NCBI GenBank assembly: GCA_029858965.1
Contig: JAOUDZ010000012.1
Coordinates: 20,206 to 84,205 of the forward strand
Length of the DNA: 64,000 nucleotides
Reading direction: 5' to 3'
Origin: Cyclobacteriaceae bacterium
Lineage (GTDB): Bacteria; Bacteroidota; Bacteroidia; Cytophagales; Cyclobacteriaceae
Of this stretch, positions 18,234 to 28,500 are shown piece after piece; within the stretch, counting starts at the first letter, position 1; each line of letters begins with the position of its first letter. The position numbers and the translations under genes were made by a program. A model generated the notes under the pieces. It was not told where the DNA came from. It worked only from the letters and a program-made list of their open reading frames with translations, and made no database searches.

Positions 18234-19862
18234 CGCCTTCAGAATGGATTGATCCCATTCATAGATATCGTTGCGTATCTGAAGGTTCCCATCACCATCC
18301 ACAAATGCAGTAAAGTATACGATGTGTATAGGTACTTTTATTTGAAAAGGTAGAGATACCGTTTCGCCTGATGATATTGCTTGCCGCAAGGTTTTCTCCG
18401 TCCATGAAGTGCCCTTCAGAAGATAAACGGCCAGCGCATATGGCTTATCTATTCTGATACACCCTGAACTCAATGCGCGATAGGACTGATTGAATAAAGC
18501 ACGACTGTTTGTGTCGTGAAGAAAAACCCGGTATCTGTTGATGAATTCGAATTTAATCAGGCCCAGTGGATTTGACCCGCCTGGGTCCTGGCGAAGTAAA
18601 TATGGAAAGTTGCTAGCCGTATAGGATGCCCAGGGAATACTTTCGGGTGAAATCTCCTCACCCATATAATCTATAACACGAAGTTTATGCCGATCCAGGT
18701 AATTGATGTTCATCTTTACTTGCGGCAATACATCTTCTTCCAGAATTGTGGGCGGCACCGTCCAGGTGGGATTATAAATAAGGTTTCGCATGTTGCTACT
18801 GAAAACGGGTGTCATCCGGTCCTTCCTTCCCACGATAGCACGCATTGAAAGCACTATTGAATCCTCTTCATAAAGCTCTGCACTAAATGCTGGGATATTG
18901 ATTAGTAAAAATTGGGTTCCTAATTTCCGAGGAAGCCATCTGTATCGCTCAAGGTTAATTAGGATTTTGTCAATGTAGTAATCGACTGAATAATTCAGGA
19001 ATTCAAGCGTGGTCTTTCCGATCACCCCATCACCTTCCAGTCCGTTTTGGCGCTGAAACTTTTTAACAGCCAAAAGCAAAACCGAGTCGTATTCGGCTTT
19101 ATCAGGCGAGTGATACAACAAGGGCAGTTGTCCTGTAATGGTCAATCTTTCGCGAACCAATGGAATTCTGTCATCGATCATGCCTGGTTCAAGTGAAGGC
19201 CCTTCCGGGATACGCAGCCAACCTCCTTTGGCTTTGATCTCCTTAAAAAAATATAAGGAAGCTTTAAGCTTTTCATAATTGCTGCTTTTTGGCGCCATGT
19301 CTCTCAGGCTTCTGGCAACAGATTGTTCATTCAGGGCATGTTGTAAAATACTGACAAGATCTGCTTCAGGCCCTATCACTTCCCACTTACCAGGATACAA
19401 TATTTCCGGATCCAGCTTGCCGAAAAGTAAATGCGAACTATAGCGTAAGAAAGCATCCGTTAACAACAAGTCAAAAAACACTGTCTCATGCTCGGTTTTC
19501 TTCTTTGAATAATATTTGTTTAGCGCCTGCAGATGATAGTCTCCCGGGGTTAATCCCTCGCGCTCAGCGGTTCCAATAATATCAATCAATTCCGTTATGT
19601 TTTCCTGTTGCTTCCAGGCTATTGTATACCCATCAGGCTGGTAAAAAGGAAGAAATAAATTATTATGGAGAATTACCCCATCAAAAAGAACTATTGGTGT
19701 ATGGGTTGAGTCAGCATGTTCAACGATGCTTTTCAGAAGGGCAGAACTCCCTGGTTGTGCAGAAGCGGCTACGACAGAAATAAGAACAAATATGGAAACT
19801 CCCACAGAAAGCATTTGGACTTTCAGATTGGGTTTCGTGCGCAACAATAAAGGAAGAAACAT
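18228..19862 (-). CDS. L,D-transpeptidase, YcbB/LdtD-like
   Basis: A large periplasmic L,D-transpeptidase, 544 residues from the ATG at 19862. An in-frame TTG lies 11 codons upstream and an ATG 16 codons downstream that would give a more standard signal peptide. Domain order is signal or anchor, an L,D-transpeptidase scaffold region, a peptidoglycan-binding segment (LLLAVKKFQRQNGLEGDGVIGKTTLEFLN), then the YkuD catalytic domain with His about 449 in FLHDTNS and Cys about 468 in SSGCIRID. Members form meso-Dap to meso-Dap (3-3) crosslinks. The gene converges on the smaller YkuD_2 gene, so two transpeptidases of different type are side by side. Confidence 0.93.
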   Translation of the reverse strand: MFLPLLLRTKPNLKVQMLSVGVSIFVLISVVAASAQPGSSALLKSIVEHADSTHTPIVLFDGVILHNNLFLPFYQPDGYTIAWKQQENITELIDIIGTAEREGLTPGDYHLQALNKYYSKKKTEHETVFFDLLLTDAFLRYSSHLLFGKLDPEILYPGKWEVIGPEADLVSILQHALNEQSVARSLRDMAPKSSNYEKLKASLYFFKEIKAKGGWLRIPEGPSLEPGMIDDRIPLVRERLTITGQLPLLYHSPDKAEYDSVLLLAVKKFQRQNGLEGDGVIGKTTLEFLNYSVDYYIDKILINLERYRWLPRKLGTQFLLINIPAFSAELYEEDSIVLSMRAIVGRKDRMTPVFSSNMRNLIYNPTWTVPPTILEEDVLPQVKMNINYLDRHKLRVIDYMGEEISPESIPWASYTASNFPYLLRQDPGGSNPLGLIKFEFINRYRVFLHDTNSRALFNQSYRALSSGCIRIDKPYALAVYLLKGTSWTEKTLRQAISSGETVSLPFQIKVPIHIVYFTAFVDGDGNLQIRNDIYEWDQSILKAL

Positions 19863-19995
19863 AGTGCAATATCTCGCACTGGAAGTGAAATACAAATGAT
19901 GAAAATCAGGGTGTGCATAAAAAATATCTAAGCCCTATTCACAGCCCAAAATCAAGGCACGCAGGTTTGTTGGGTTTCATTTTAGCAAAAGTATG

Positions 19996-20931
19996 CTATG
20001 TTGTATGAAGAAATTGTGTGACGATTTTACAATGGCCGTTAATAAGCGCCTCGCGTGCATTCAAAGTATTGATTTTCACATTGGGGTCAAGGCAATTCAG
20101 GGCGAAGAGGTAAGCCCCTGTCAGCGGCTCTTCGCTTACAACCCATATGGATGCCGTTGTACCACCGAGTTCTTTCAATTCTGTTCCAATAAGCAATCCG
20201 CTCAAATATTGATAATTACTAATCGGTGGGAAGTTATCGAGTACCTGCCTCGTTCGAACCCTGAATAGTTTGTGTAACAGATTGCTGTTGACTGCGTCCC
20301 TGACACCTAAAGCAAAAGATTCCGCATCCTCTCCCTTCATGACTGAATCGGATAGAATACTTTTTTGCGAGAGTAGATTGAATATTTCTCCGGTAATATA
20401 TGTTTTAAAATCGAAGGCAATACCTTTCTTCACGAATACATGCTTGGCATGTGTGCCAGGAAAAATCAGTGTGTAATGGTCCTCCTGATTTATCTCGCAC
20501 CCCAGCAGCATCGTCTCTTCACCGCGCATGATATCCGTGTCTGTTCTGAAGCCGGAGATCAAATACAATGGATGTTTAAGCTGTTCATCCGCGTCAAATT
20601 TGTTCACAGGTAACTCAAGCGCATCCCAGGTAAAAGGAAAATTACGATACGGAAGTTCTTGTATGCCTACAGAAGAAGAAGCCATTCCAGAAAGGATAAT
20701 GGGTAATCCGCTTTCCGGCACCTTTTCCATCTTGTGAATCGCCCTTGACAAAACTGCTTTGAAGAAAGCTGTTCTTTCCGACTTTGGTTTGTTTGCAGCC
20801 CGCCAGTCTTTGTATGTATCCACAATGCCTTGCCCAGATTTTACTTCATCCAAAACTTCCCCCGACAGCGCATCGACCAGCCGAAGCCTAAAACTTGAAG
20901 TTCCCCAATCACAACTCAGGAATTTTTGCAT
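19996..20931 (-). CDS. dgoK: 2-dehydro-3-deoxygalactonokinase
   Basis: Phosphorylates 2-keto-3-deoxygalactonate in the De Ley-Doudoroff galactonate route. The 311-residue protein starts FLSCDWGTSSFRLRLVDALSGE, a typical phosphate-1 region of DgoK, and has GMASSSVGIQELPYR, MRGEETMLLG and FPGTHAKHVFV, all family blocks. It lies 81 bases downstream of a sugar MFS porter gene on the same strand, suggesting shared expression for uptake and use of a sugar or sugar acid. The usual aldolase and dehydratase partners are not in this window. Confidence 0.9.
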   Translation of the reverse strand: MQKFLSCDWGTSSFRLRLVDALSGEVLDEVKSGQGIVDTYKDWRAANKPKSERTAFFKAVLSRAIHKMEKVPESGLPIILSGMASSSVGIQELPYRNFPFTWDALELPVNKFDADEQLKHPLYLISGFRTDTDIMRGEETMLLGCEINQEDHYTLIFPGTHAKHVFVKKGIAFDFKTYITGEIFNLLSQKSILSDSVMKGEDAESFALGVRDAVNSNLLHKLFRVRTRQVLDNFPPISNYQYLSGLLIGTELKELGGTTASIWVVSEEPLTGAYLFALNCLDPNVKINTLNAREALINGHCKIVTQFLHTT

Positions 20932-21012
20932 GATAAATTATCTTGTGTAATGCATATCAATCTTCTAAAATATGGTAAACAATACAATGGGCACGAAATC
21001 TCGACCTGAACA

Positions 21013-22413
21013 TTAGTCCACTAGGGCTGCTTCAATTTGTTCCAGTGTTTTACCCTTCGTTTCAGGAAGAGTAAAAAATAGCACGATGAACCCAAATGCA
21101 CAGATCGCCCCGTAAAGCCAAAAATTATTTGCCCATCCCAGATTCTCTTTAATTGCAGGAAAAGAAAAAGTTAGCGAAAAATTACCAACCCAAAGCGCCA
21201 TGGCAGCTGCTGACATGGCCGCGCCACGAATACGGTTTGGGAAAATTTCAGATAGAATCACCCAGACCAATGGTGCCAAAGTAATTGAATAGATGGCCAC
21301 ATTGGCAAGCGTTAAAAGCACAACGGGCAGTCCTGTGATTCGGAAAGAGAACAAAGAACCAATCAATCCATATCCGATCGAGAGTGACAATGAACCTATC
21401 AACATTAACTTCTTACGACCAATTTTCTCAATAATAAGCATGGTGACAATAACCGAAATAACCATGACAGTTCCGATTACAACGATATTCAACATCATCT
21501 GTTGAAGCGTATAACCGGCTGCCTGAAATATATCCGCTGCATAATAAAAAACTACATTCATGCCGCACCATTGCTGAAATATGGCCAGAAAAATTCCCAG
21601 CAGAAGAACCTTAAACAGTTTCTTTTCAAAGAGGTCCCTGAAATGAACTTGTGATACTTCGTCAATGGAAAGTGTTTCCTGAATAGCCATTATCTCGGCA
21701 TTCGCATAGTCAGATCCTCCTATTTTGGCCAGAATTTTTTCTGCTTTGTCCGGCTGTCCATTCTTCATTAACCATCGAGCGCTCTCAGGCATAAAGATCA
21801 TTATGAGAAAGAAAAGAAAGGCAGGGACTGCCTCTACGCCAAACATCCACCGCCAGCCATTTTGGCCGGTCCAACTTTGCCGGATGATTTCATCCGTAAC
21901 AATTTGCGGAATTTGCTTGTCATACAGGGTGATTTGCCAATTCATAACCTGCGCCGACAAGACGCCAATCATGATTAACAATTGATTCAAGGAGACCAGT
22001 CTTCCGCGCAAATGTGGAGGGGCCATTTCTGAAATGTACATGGGCGATAAGTTAAGTGCTATGCCAATGGCTATGCCACCCAAAATGCGCATCGTATTAT
22101 ACCAGAAAAAGTCGTCAGCCAGGCCCGTTCCAATAGCAGAAAGGGTAAACAAAAAGCCCGACAAAATCAGCAGCGGTTTTCTCCCCCAGGCATCGCTTTT
22201 TACAAAACAAAGTAATGCCCCGACGACACAGCCGATCAGTGCCGAACTTGTACCCCAGCCTTTTGCCGAAGGTGAGGTGATTTCGAAATACGGTTCATAG
22301 AACGGTTTTGCGCCACCTACTACTACCCAGTCATATCCAAATAAAAATCCTCCCATTGCAGCGACAAGCGATATCAACCAGATGTAAGTGTAATTGTATT
22401 TGGTACCACTCAT
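21013..22413 (-). CDS. Sugar porter family MFS transporter
   Basis: A 466-residue inner-membrane sugar/H+ symporter with 12 predicted helices. Sugar-porter signatures are present: YISEMAPPHLRGRLVSLNQL after helix 4, PESARWL before the central loop, and PETKGKTLEQIE at the C-terminus. QQWCGMNVVFYYAADIF in helix 7 matches the sugar-binding QQ-N-YY pattern. It is the upstream gene of a likely two-gene unit with dgoK, which makes a galactose-related substrate reasonable but unproven. Confidence 0.93.
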   Translation of the reverse strand: MSGTKYNYTYIWLISLVAAMGGFLFGYDWVVVGGAKPFYEPYFEITSPSAKGWGTSSALIGCVVGALLCFVKSDAWGRKPLLILSGFLFTLSAIGTGLADDFFWYNTMRILGGIAIGIALNLSPMYISEMAPPHLRGRLVSLNQLLIMIGVLSAQVMNWQITLYDKQIPQIVTDEIIRQSWTGQNGWRWMFGVEAVPAFLFFLIMIFMPESARWLMKNGQPDKAEKILAKIGGSDYANAEIMAIQETLSIDEVSQVHFRDLFEKKLFKVLLLGIFLAIFQQWCGMNVVFYYAADIFQAAGYTLQQMMLNIVVIGTVMVISVIVTMLIIEKIGRKKLMLIGSLSLSIGYGLIGSLFSFRITGLPVVLLTLANVAIYSITLAPLVWVILSEIFPNRIRGAAMSAAAMALWVGNFSLTFSFPAIKENLGWANNFWLYGAICAFGFIVLFFTLPETKGKTLEQIEAALVD

Positions 22414-22626
22414 TATTTATGGTTTATTGATACATGCTAATAGAATTATGTTTCTTCAACAGAAAGGTAACGCAAATTTGAATAACCAGGTAAAACTGTC
22501 CCAGCACGAAGTCATCGATTCTTCCGGGACTGCAAATTGTCGAAACCGGCTTTACCGTATTTGCCATACAGTACGCATTGCCATGCAAGAAATAGTAAAG
22601 ATTTCTTGGTTTTTTTAACAATTAGT

Positions 22627-22657
22627 CCGGTTACCGGTTTGAGAGATAGTAGATTTG
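22627..22657 (+). promoter_or_regulatory. Promoter with possible operator for the outer-membrane-type gene
   Basis: TAGATTTG at 22650-22657 fits TAnnTTTG, 19 bases before the ATG at 22677. An inverted repeat CCGGT-T-ACCGG (22627-22637) sits just upstream, where a regulator could bind. No good -33 box is seen. Confidence 0.35.
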
Positions 22658-22676
22658 GCCAAAAATAAGTATCATT

Positions 22677-23354
22677 ATGAAGTTCAGAATATTTATAGCA
22701 TTAATCCTAACCGTTTCGGCGGCTGGCGCCCAAGACAAAAGTAAAATTTACACCACCACCAGCGGCGAGTTGATTTTCTCATTCGCAAATATTAATTATG
22801 ACGGAAATGAAGCGGGAAGTATAATGCGTTTTTCGCCCGTCTTCAACTTTCAAAACTGGGTTAATATTGACAAATCTGAAAGTTTTGGATATTTTACCGG
22901 TCTTTCAATCAGGAATGTCGGCTTTATCTATGATGTTCCTAATACGACTACGCGAAAGAAATACAGAACCTACAGCCTGGGCATTCCTTTTGGCGTCAAG
23001 ATTGGAAACTTATCCAATAAATTTCTTTTTGCTGGTTATGAGCTTGAATTGCCCTTTAATTTCAAAGAGAAAACCTTTGTCGATGAGGTTAAGGAGAGCA
23101 AAAAGAGTATTTGGTTCAGCAACCAGGTAAAAACATTTAGCCATTCTCTTATGGTTGGAGTGCAACTACCTTATGGGGCCACGCTCAAATTTAAATATTA
23201 CCTATCGAATTTCTTTAATAAAGACTATCAGGCAAGCGACGGCCAGGGGGGTACATACAAGCCTTACGCGAATGCTGATTATAATGTATTCTATTTCTCG
23301 CTTAGCTTCGGGCTATTGAAAAACGTGGATTTCTATTATGATAACCGAAACTAG
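22677..23354 (+). CDS. Predicted outer-membrane beta-barrel protein, function unknown
   Basis: A 225-residue protein with a signal peptide cut near AAGA|QDK. The mature part is a series of amphipathic strands rich in aromatic residues (SLGIPFGVKIGN, HSLMVGVQLPYGATLKFKYYLSNFF, VFYFSLSFGL), the pattern of small Bacteroidota outer-membrane barrels. It ends in DFYYDNRN rather than in a typical terminal aromatic residue. No specific substrate can be proposed. It diverges from the sugar porter gene and stands alone. Confidence 0.75.
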   Translation: MKFRIFIALILTVSAAGAQDKSKIYTTTSGELIFSFANINYDGNEAGSIMRFSPVFNFQNWVNIDKSESFGYFTGLSIRNVGFIYDVPNTTTRKKYRTYSLGIPFGVKIGNLSNKFLFAGYELELPFNFKEKTFVDEVKESKKSIWFSNQVKTFSHSLMVGVQLPYGATLKFKYYLSNFFNKDYQASDGQGGTYKPYANADYNVFYFSLSFGLLKNVDFYYDNRN

Positions 23355-23562
23355 GGCGTGTTAAATAATTACATCCAACAGTTCGCACTTTTGACAGGAC
23401 CAAAAAAAGTCCAAATAGGCGTGACGAAAAAGTCCATGCACACCGATCCCGCCAGAGTAACTCACTTTGCTGTACTGAATTTATCATTTCCATTTGACTG
23501 GAACGCAAGAGATACCCGACACCGTTTAGCTTCTTAACTTATCAACAAAGGTCCTATGCCAT

Positions 23563-24375
23563 TCATAGTCGGCTAATCAATTCAACATATAGCATGGTGA
23601 GTTGAGCTTCAGCTTTTTCTGCAATCTCAATAATCTCAGTTATATCCGTGGGTTTCAAATTATCCGGATCACAATCATCCGTTAACACCGAAATCGCGCA
23701 ACACGGAAGCCCCATGTGATTGGCCACGATAACCTCAGGCACCGTGCTCATCCCAACGGCATCTGCACCGATGCGTTTAAGGAAGCGATACTCAGCCCGT
23801 GTCTCCAGATTCGGTCCAATCACGGCGACATACACGCCTATATTCAGGTTGATTTTCAGCGCTGATGCTATACTGATCAGATGTTCGTTGAGTTCTCTAT
23901 TGTAAGGTTGGCTCATGTCGGGAAATCGTGGACCGAGCACTTCGAAATTCTCCCCCCGAAGCGGATTATCGGGCTGAAGGTTAATATGATCATCTATCAA
24001 CATCATCTCACCCTTCTTCCATGAAAGATTCAAATTACCGGCAGCATTGGAAATCAGCAGATGCGCAATCCCCAATATTTTCATAACACGTATTGGCAAT
24101 GTAATCTGCTCCATGGTGAATCCCTCATAGTAGTGGAACCGTCCTTGCATGGCCAAGACTTTTCTTCCGTGGATACTGCCAAAGATCAATTTTCCTTTGT
24201 GAAACTCCACGGTGGAAACAGGAAAATGAGGAATCGAACTATAGTCAATCACTACCGGATCTTCGATTTGTTGGACAAAAAGATTTCCAAGGCCAGTGCC
24301 CAGTATAATTCCAACTTCAGGATTTATCACGCCTTGCCGCTTGATGAAGTTAGCAGCTTCAGTCAACTGATTCAT
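23563..24375 (-). CDS. Purine-nucleoside phosphorylase (trimeric PNP-I type)
   Basis: Phosphorolysis of purine nucleosides, mainly guanosine and inosine types, in salvage. The 270-residue length and motifs fit trimeric PNP: GIILGTGLGNL (phosphate loop), MQGRFHYYEGFTMEQITLPIRV, SNAAGNLN, GPNLETRAEYRFLKRIGADAVGMSTVPEVIVA and SVLTDDC, where family members have an asparagine near the base-binding site. It is apparently a single gene; the 207 bases downstream hold no clear gene. Confidence 0.95.
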   Translation of the reverse strand: MNQLTEAANFIKRQGVINPEVGIILGTGLGNLFVQQIEDPVVIDYSSIPHFPVSTVEFHKGKLIFGSIHGRKVLAMQGRFHYYEGFTMEQITLPIRVMKILGIAHLLISNAAGNLNLSWKKGEMMLIDDHINLQPDNPLRGENFEVLGPRFPDMSQPYNRELNEHLISIASALKINLNIGVYVAVIGPNLETRAEYRFLKRIGADAVGMSTVPEVIVANHMGLPCCAISVLTDDCDPDNLKPTDITEIIEIAEKAEAQLTMLYVELISRL

Positions 24376-24520
24376 AATACCGGTAATTTACAAGGCAAAT
24401 CAAATATCACGCGTATATAAAAGTTTGTTCATTTATGTATCCATTGGTTTGTGCACCCAAGGGTGGTCGGTATCACCCGGATTCCCCATGTTGGGGTGCA
24501 AAAAGACGTAGGAGACGCCG

Positions 24521-25375
24521 CTAAAGTTTGTGCCTGCTGCACATATCTTTTATAAATTTTAAACCATGTTCCGCCATATCCCATGGCTTGGAGTATTCAC
24601 GCCATACATTTATTGCATTCGCAAAATCGGGGTCATTCCTTGTAAAGGCTTCGATTGTTAACCATCCTTTATATTCTATTTCGGCTAAAGCTGAAAAAGT
24701 CTCATCCCAGGGAATATGCCCATCACCCGGGGTGCCTCTGTCATTTTCACTGATGTGTACGTGTTCAAGGACAGGGCCAATTTCTAATATAGCAGTTCTT
24801 AATTTCTTTTCCTCAATATTCGCATGATGGGTGTCAAACATTGCTTTGACATTGGGGTGAGCGGTCAGGTTCACCAATCTCAGTAGTTGATCCATTGTGT
24901 TACACAAATAACATTCAAACCGGTTCAACGCCTCAACTGCCAATGTGATGTTGGCCTGGGCGGCATACTCACCAGCTGCATGCAAAACTTCAGCACTCCA
25001 TCCATACTCCTGGTCTATGGGCGGGCGGCGGTTAGCAAACGTTGCGAAGGCAGAATGAAATGGCCCACAAATGACGCTCGAATCGATGGCATGGGCGCAA
25101 TCAACAGCTTCCTTCAGGCGGTCTACAGCCTTTTTCCGAATTGCGGTGGATGCATCGATAGGATTTTCATCCGGACCGACTCCCAAAACACACGTGGCTT
25201 CCAGGCCAATTGATCGGAGATGATCTCCAAATCGTCTATAGGCAGCCACATCCCGTACTTCCATGAAGCATTCAATTCCATCGTAACCTATATCTTTTAA
25301 TCTATCCGCAACGGGCAAGAAACTGTCTGGTAAGCCGCCGGACCAAACGAGTAAATTAAATCCAATCTTAGTCAT
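24521..25375 (-). CDS. Sugar isomerase/epimerase, D-tagatose/D-psicose 3-epimerase-like TIM barrel
   Basis: A 284-residue xylose isomerase-like TIM barrel. Metal ligands can be placed at Glu148 (VEALNRFE), Asp181 (FDTHH), His207 (HVHISEND) and Glu242 (IEAF). These sit at a constant offset of four from Glu152, Asp185, His211 and Glu246 of Agrobacterium D-psicose 3-epimerase, and the loop ENDRGTPGDGHIPWDE is close to that family. A ketose 3-epimerase or a related 3-keto-sugar enzyme is therefore likely. It lies 160 bases downstream of the PVC-type protein gene on the same strand, a pairing seen in sugar-catabolic regions. Confidence 0.88.
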   Translation of the reverse strand: MTKIGFNLLVWSGGLPDSFLPVADRLKDIGYDGIECFMEVRDVAAYRRFGDHLRSIGLEATCVLGVGPDENPIDASTAIRKKAVDRLKEAVDCAHAIDSSVICGPFHSAFATFANRRPPIDQEYGWSAEVLHAAGEYAAQANITLAVEALNRFECYLCNTMDQLLRLVNLTAHPNVKAMFDTHHANIEEKKLRTAILEIGPVLEHVHISENDRGTPGDGHIPWDETFSALAEIEYKGWLTIEAFTRNDPDFANAINVWREYSKPWDMAEHGLKFIKDMCSRHKL

Positions 25376-25535
25376 GGGGATATCGTTTATACGAACAAAT
25401 TGTTGAAAAGGAAAAACAACATCAAACTATGTACATGCGCAATAAATATAGATTCTTCAATCATTTCAAAAAACGACAAAGATAAAAAAGCAAAAAATAT
25501 ACTTCCCCTTACGCGTACCACCTCGTTGGATTACT

Positions 25536-28500
25536 TCACTTCTCAAGTGGGTGCTCCCTGAGCAGGTCTTCAGGCCTATAAAAACCCTTTTTATCTTTAG
25601 TTGCTTCGCGCACTGCTTTTACCCTGGCTGGAAGAATTGCACTTGCTTCATTGCCAAATGAATTACGCACATAAGTCAATACAGAAGCTACTTCTTCATC
25701 GTTCAGCATACCTTCGAATGGAGTCATGGGTACTTGCCCAGGATAATCCTTATCGAGTATCTTAACCGGCCCCTGAAGTCCTTTTAAAACAAGTTTAATC
25801 AGGCGATCTTCGTTGCCCAATACCCACTTGGTATTCGCAAGCGGTGGGAAGCTTGATGCCGAAAGCCCGGCCCCATCAGCCTGATGGCACGTCATACAAT
25901 ATCCATCCCTGGCATAGATTGCTTTTCCCTTTAAGAACAAGTCGCGTTCAATTCCTTTCAGATTGGTAACAAGTGTCTCATCCTCTTTTTCCTGCACAGA
26001 CTTTCCGTTAAGATGTGCCAGTGCAGTTTCATAAGCATCTTTCATCCATTCGTCAAGCGGCATCTTGCCAGCCTCCAGCACGACAGGCAGTCCTTTTTCC
26101 TTGTCCAACCAGGAGGCTGCCACTATCGCTTCCAGCCTGACACGTCCATGCTCATCGCGAGCAGCCTGCATAAGTAAGTCCGCTTGATCCGCTACCTGAT
26201 GGCCCGTGTAGCGCAGCACCTGAACAGCTGCAGCCCGAGCGTGGTAATCTTTTGCCTGCAAGAGTTCACGCAGGAGCTGGTCGTCTACCTGATCCAGTCC
26301 CCAGCTAACCCAAAGGGCTTCCAGAAGGTGATGTTCATATCTGGGGTCTTCCTGATCAAGTTCACCAACCCAAATTTTAAGCTGTGCAAGAACTTCTGAA
26401 GCATTTCGCCCCCGTAGTTCCCGGCGGGTACGGTATCGGGTTCGGTACTCAGGAAGCTTCAGGTTGTCCAAAAGTACATCAATGCTTGCCCCATCAATCT
26501 TGGCAGGCTCAACCAAAGGCCGCGAAGGATATGTAACACGGTAAATACGTCCATGTACATGATCACGCAATGGATCACGCGCATTATGTTGCATGTGACC
26601 GATCAGCACGTTATGCCAATCCACTATATAGAGTGACCCATCGGGAGCAAACTCCATGTCTACCGGTCGGAAGTTGAGATCGGATCCTTGAACAAGGTCT
26701 TGACGGTGTTTACTCTTGTATCCGGTGCCATCGTCTGTCATCGTATGTTCTTTCATCCCTAAAAATCCAATGGTATTATTAATCAATAGGTCGCCCTGGA
26801 TTTCGTCCGGGAAATGACGGCTGGATACAAATTCAAGTCCTGATGTTGGTCGCACCCTGTGCTTCTCTTCAATCAAGTTCATTGATTTATGGGTTGAGAC
26901 CCCATATCTTGGTTTAATGGTTCCTGGCATCATCCAACGAACGTCTGGGCCAGACGTCTCTGCAAAGAAGTTTTGCCCCCAATCATCGAAAGCAATACCC
27001 CATGGATTCGGGATGGCAAGCTGAGCAGTTCGTTCAAGTTGATGGCGCTGTGGAACATACCGGTAAAAGCCGCCATTAGTGGCGCGAACCGGGCCATAGG
27101 AAGTTTCGACATTGGTGTGCAGAAATACGCCTTCCCCCATATAAATTGCGCCTGATGGATCTGCTGTATAGGCACTGTGTGCATGATGTGTATCATGATC
27201 ATCAAAACCACTTAGAAGGATTTCCCGGGTATCTGCTTTATCATCACCATCGGTATCAGAAAGGAGAATGAGGTTTGTGCCTTGAGAAACATAGACACCT
27301 TCCGGGGACAACTCAAACCCTACAGGAAGGTGCAAACCTTCTGCGAAGATGGTCTCTTTGTCAGCTTTGCCATCACCATCGGTGTCCTCCAATATGAGGA
27401 GTTTGTCATTCGGTCGCTTATCGCCGGGTCTATAATGAGGATAGGTTGGCATGGTAGCCACCCAAAGTCTACCTTTGTTATCAAATGACAGCTGAACAGG
27501 ATTTGCTAAATCCGCAAATTCTTGCTCCGAAGCAAAGAGTTCTATTTTATAACCCGGCGGGACTTTTAATTTCTTAAGGGCTTCTTGACCATACAAGTAA
27601 GTGAGGCTTCCATTTTTCTCAGGATTGAAATTTGTTTCTACCGGAGGCAGCGCCGATGTCTTTAGATCCGCGGCGTCCAAGTCCATCTTTTCCCCTTTCA
27701 CTGCGCGCCAAATAGCCTCATCACGGATTACAGTCATTTCACGGATTTTAGTGAGCTCAGCAGGATAATTATCGGGTCCGAAGGGATCGTACCGGCGGCC
27801 GAAAACATGCACACCGTTTGGGATTTTGAAATCATTGTGCCACATCCAGTTTTTCTCCAGGACCGCAGCATGGACCAACTCGCGATGATCCCCGGCTTTT
27901 GCCGGTGTTTTACCAAAGACCTGGTCTGCCAGCAAGGTTGAAAACATGGCATAGCCGGATTCCTTGAGCTGAGAGCCATCAATTGTAAGCGGCCTATCAC
28001 TTGCCGCAAACCAGCCTTTTGAAGGTGAATAAGAATCTACAAACAATACCTGATTCAGGTTTGCAATTTCTTTCATCGCCTCCGTATACATGGCCAGATT
28101 TGCGTTTTCCTTTACTCCATTTGGCAGGTCGGCGATACTGGAAAGATCTTCAAACGCTATCGGTGAAACGATCGCCAGTTGGGGCGCCGATTTTCCATTA
28201 TACTTTTGACGCAGCGTATGCTTGATAAATGCATCCAGTTCACCTTTATAGTTTTCAAGTCCGGCTTCGCCCTGGAAGGATTCATTGAATCCAAAACAGG
28301 CAATGATAACATCGGCTTCCAATCTGGTAAGCCATTGGTCTTCTGTTTCAAAATGACCTTCGCTCCCCGAATTTTTTGCAAGTTCTGTCTGAAATTTCTC
28401 TGCGCCAGGAAAGGCCCATGGCGATACACGGCCCGCATGCGGCCTGAACCCGGGTGTATTACCCCCGTCACACATATTGCGAATAAAAAGCAAGCTATCC

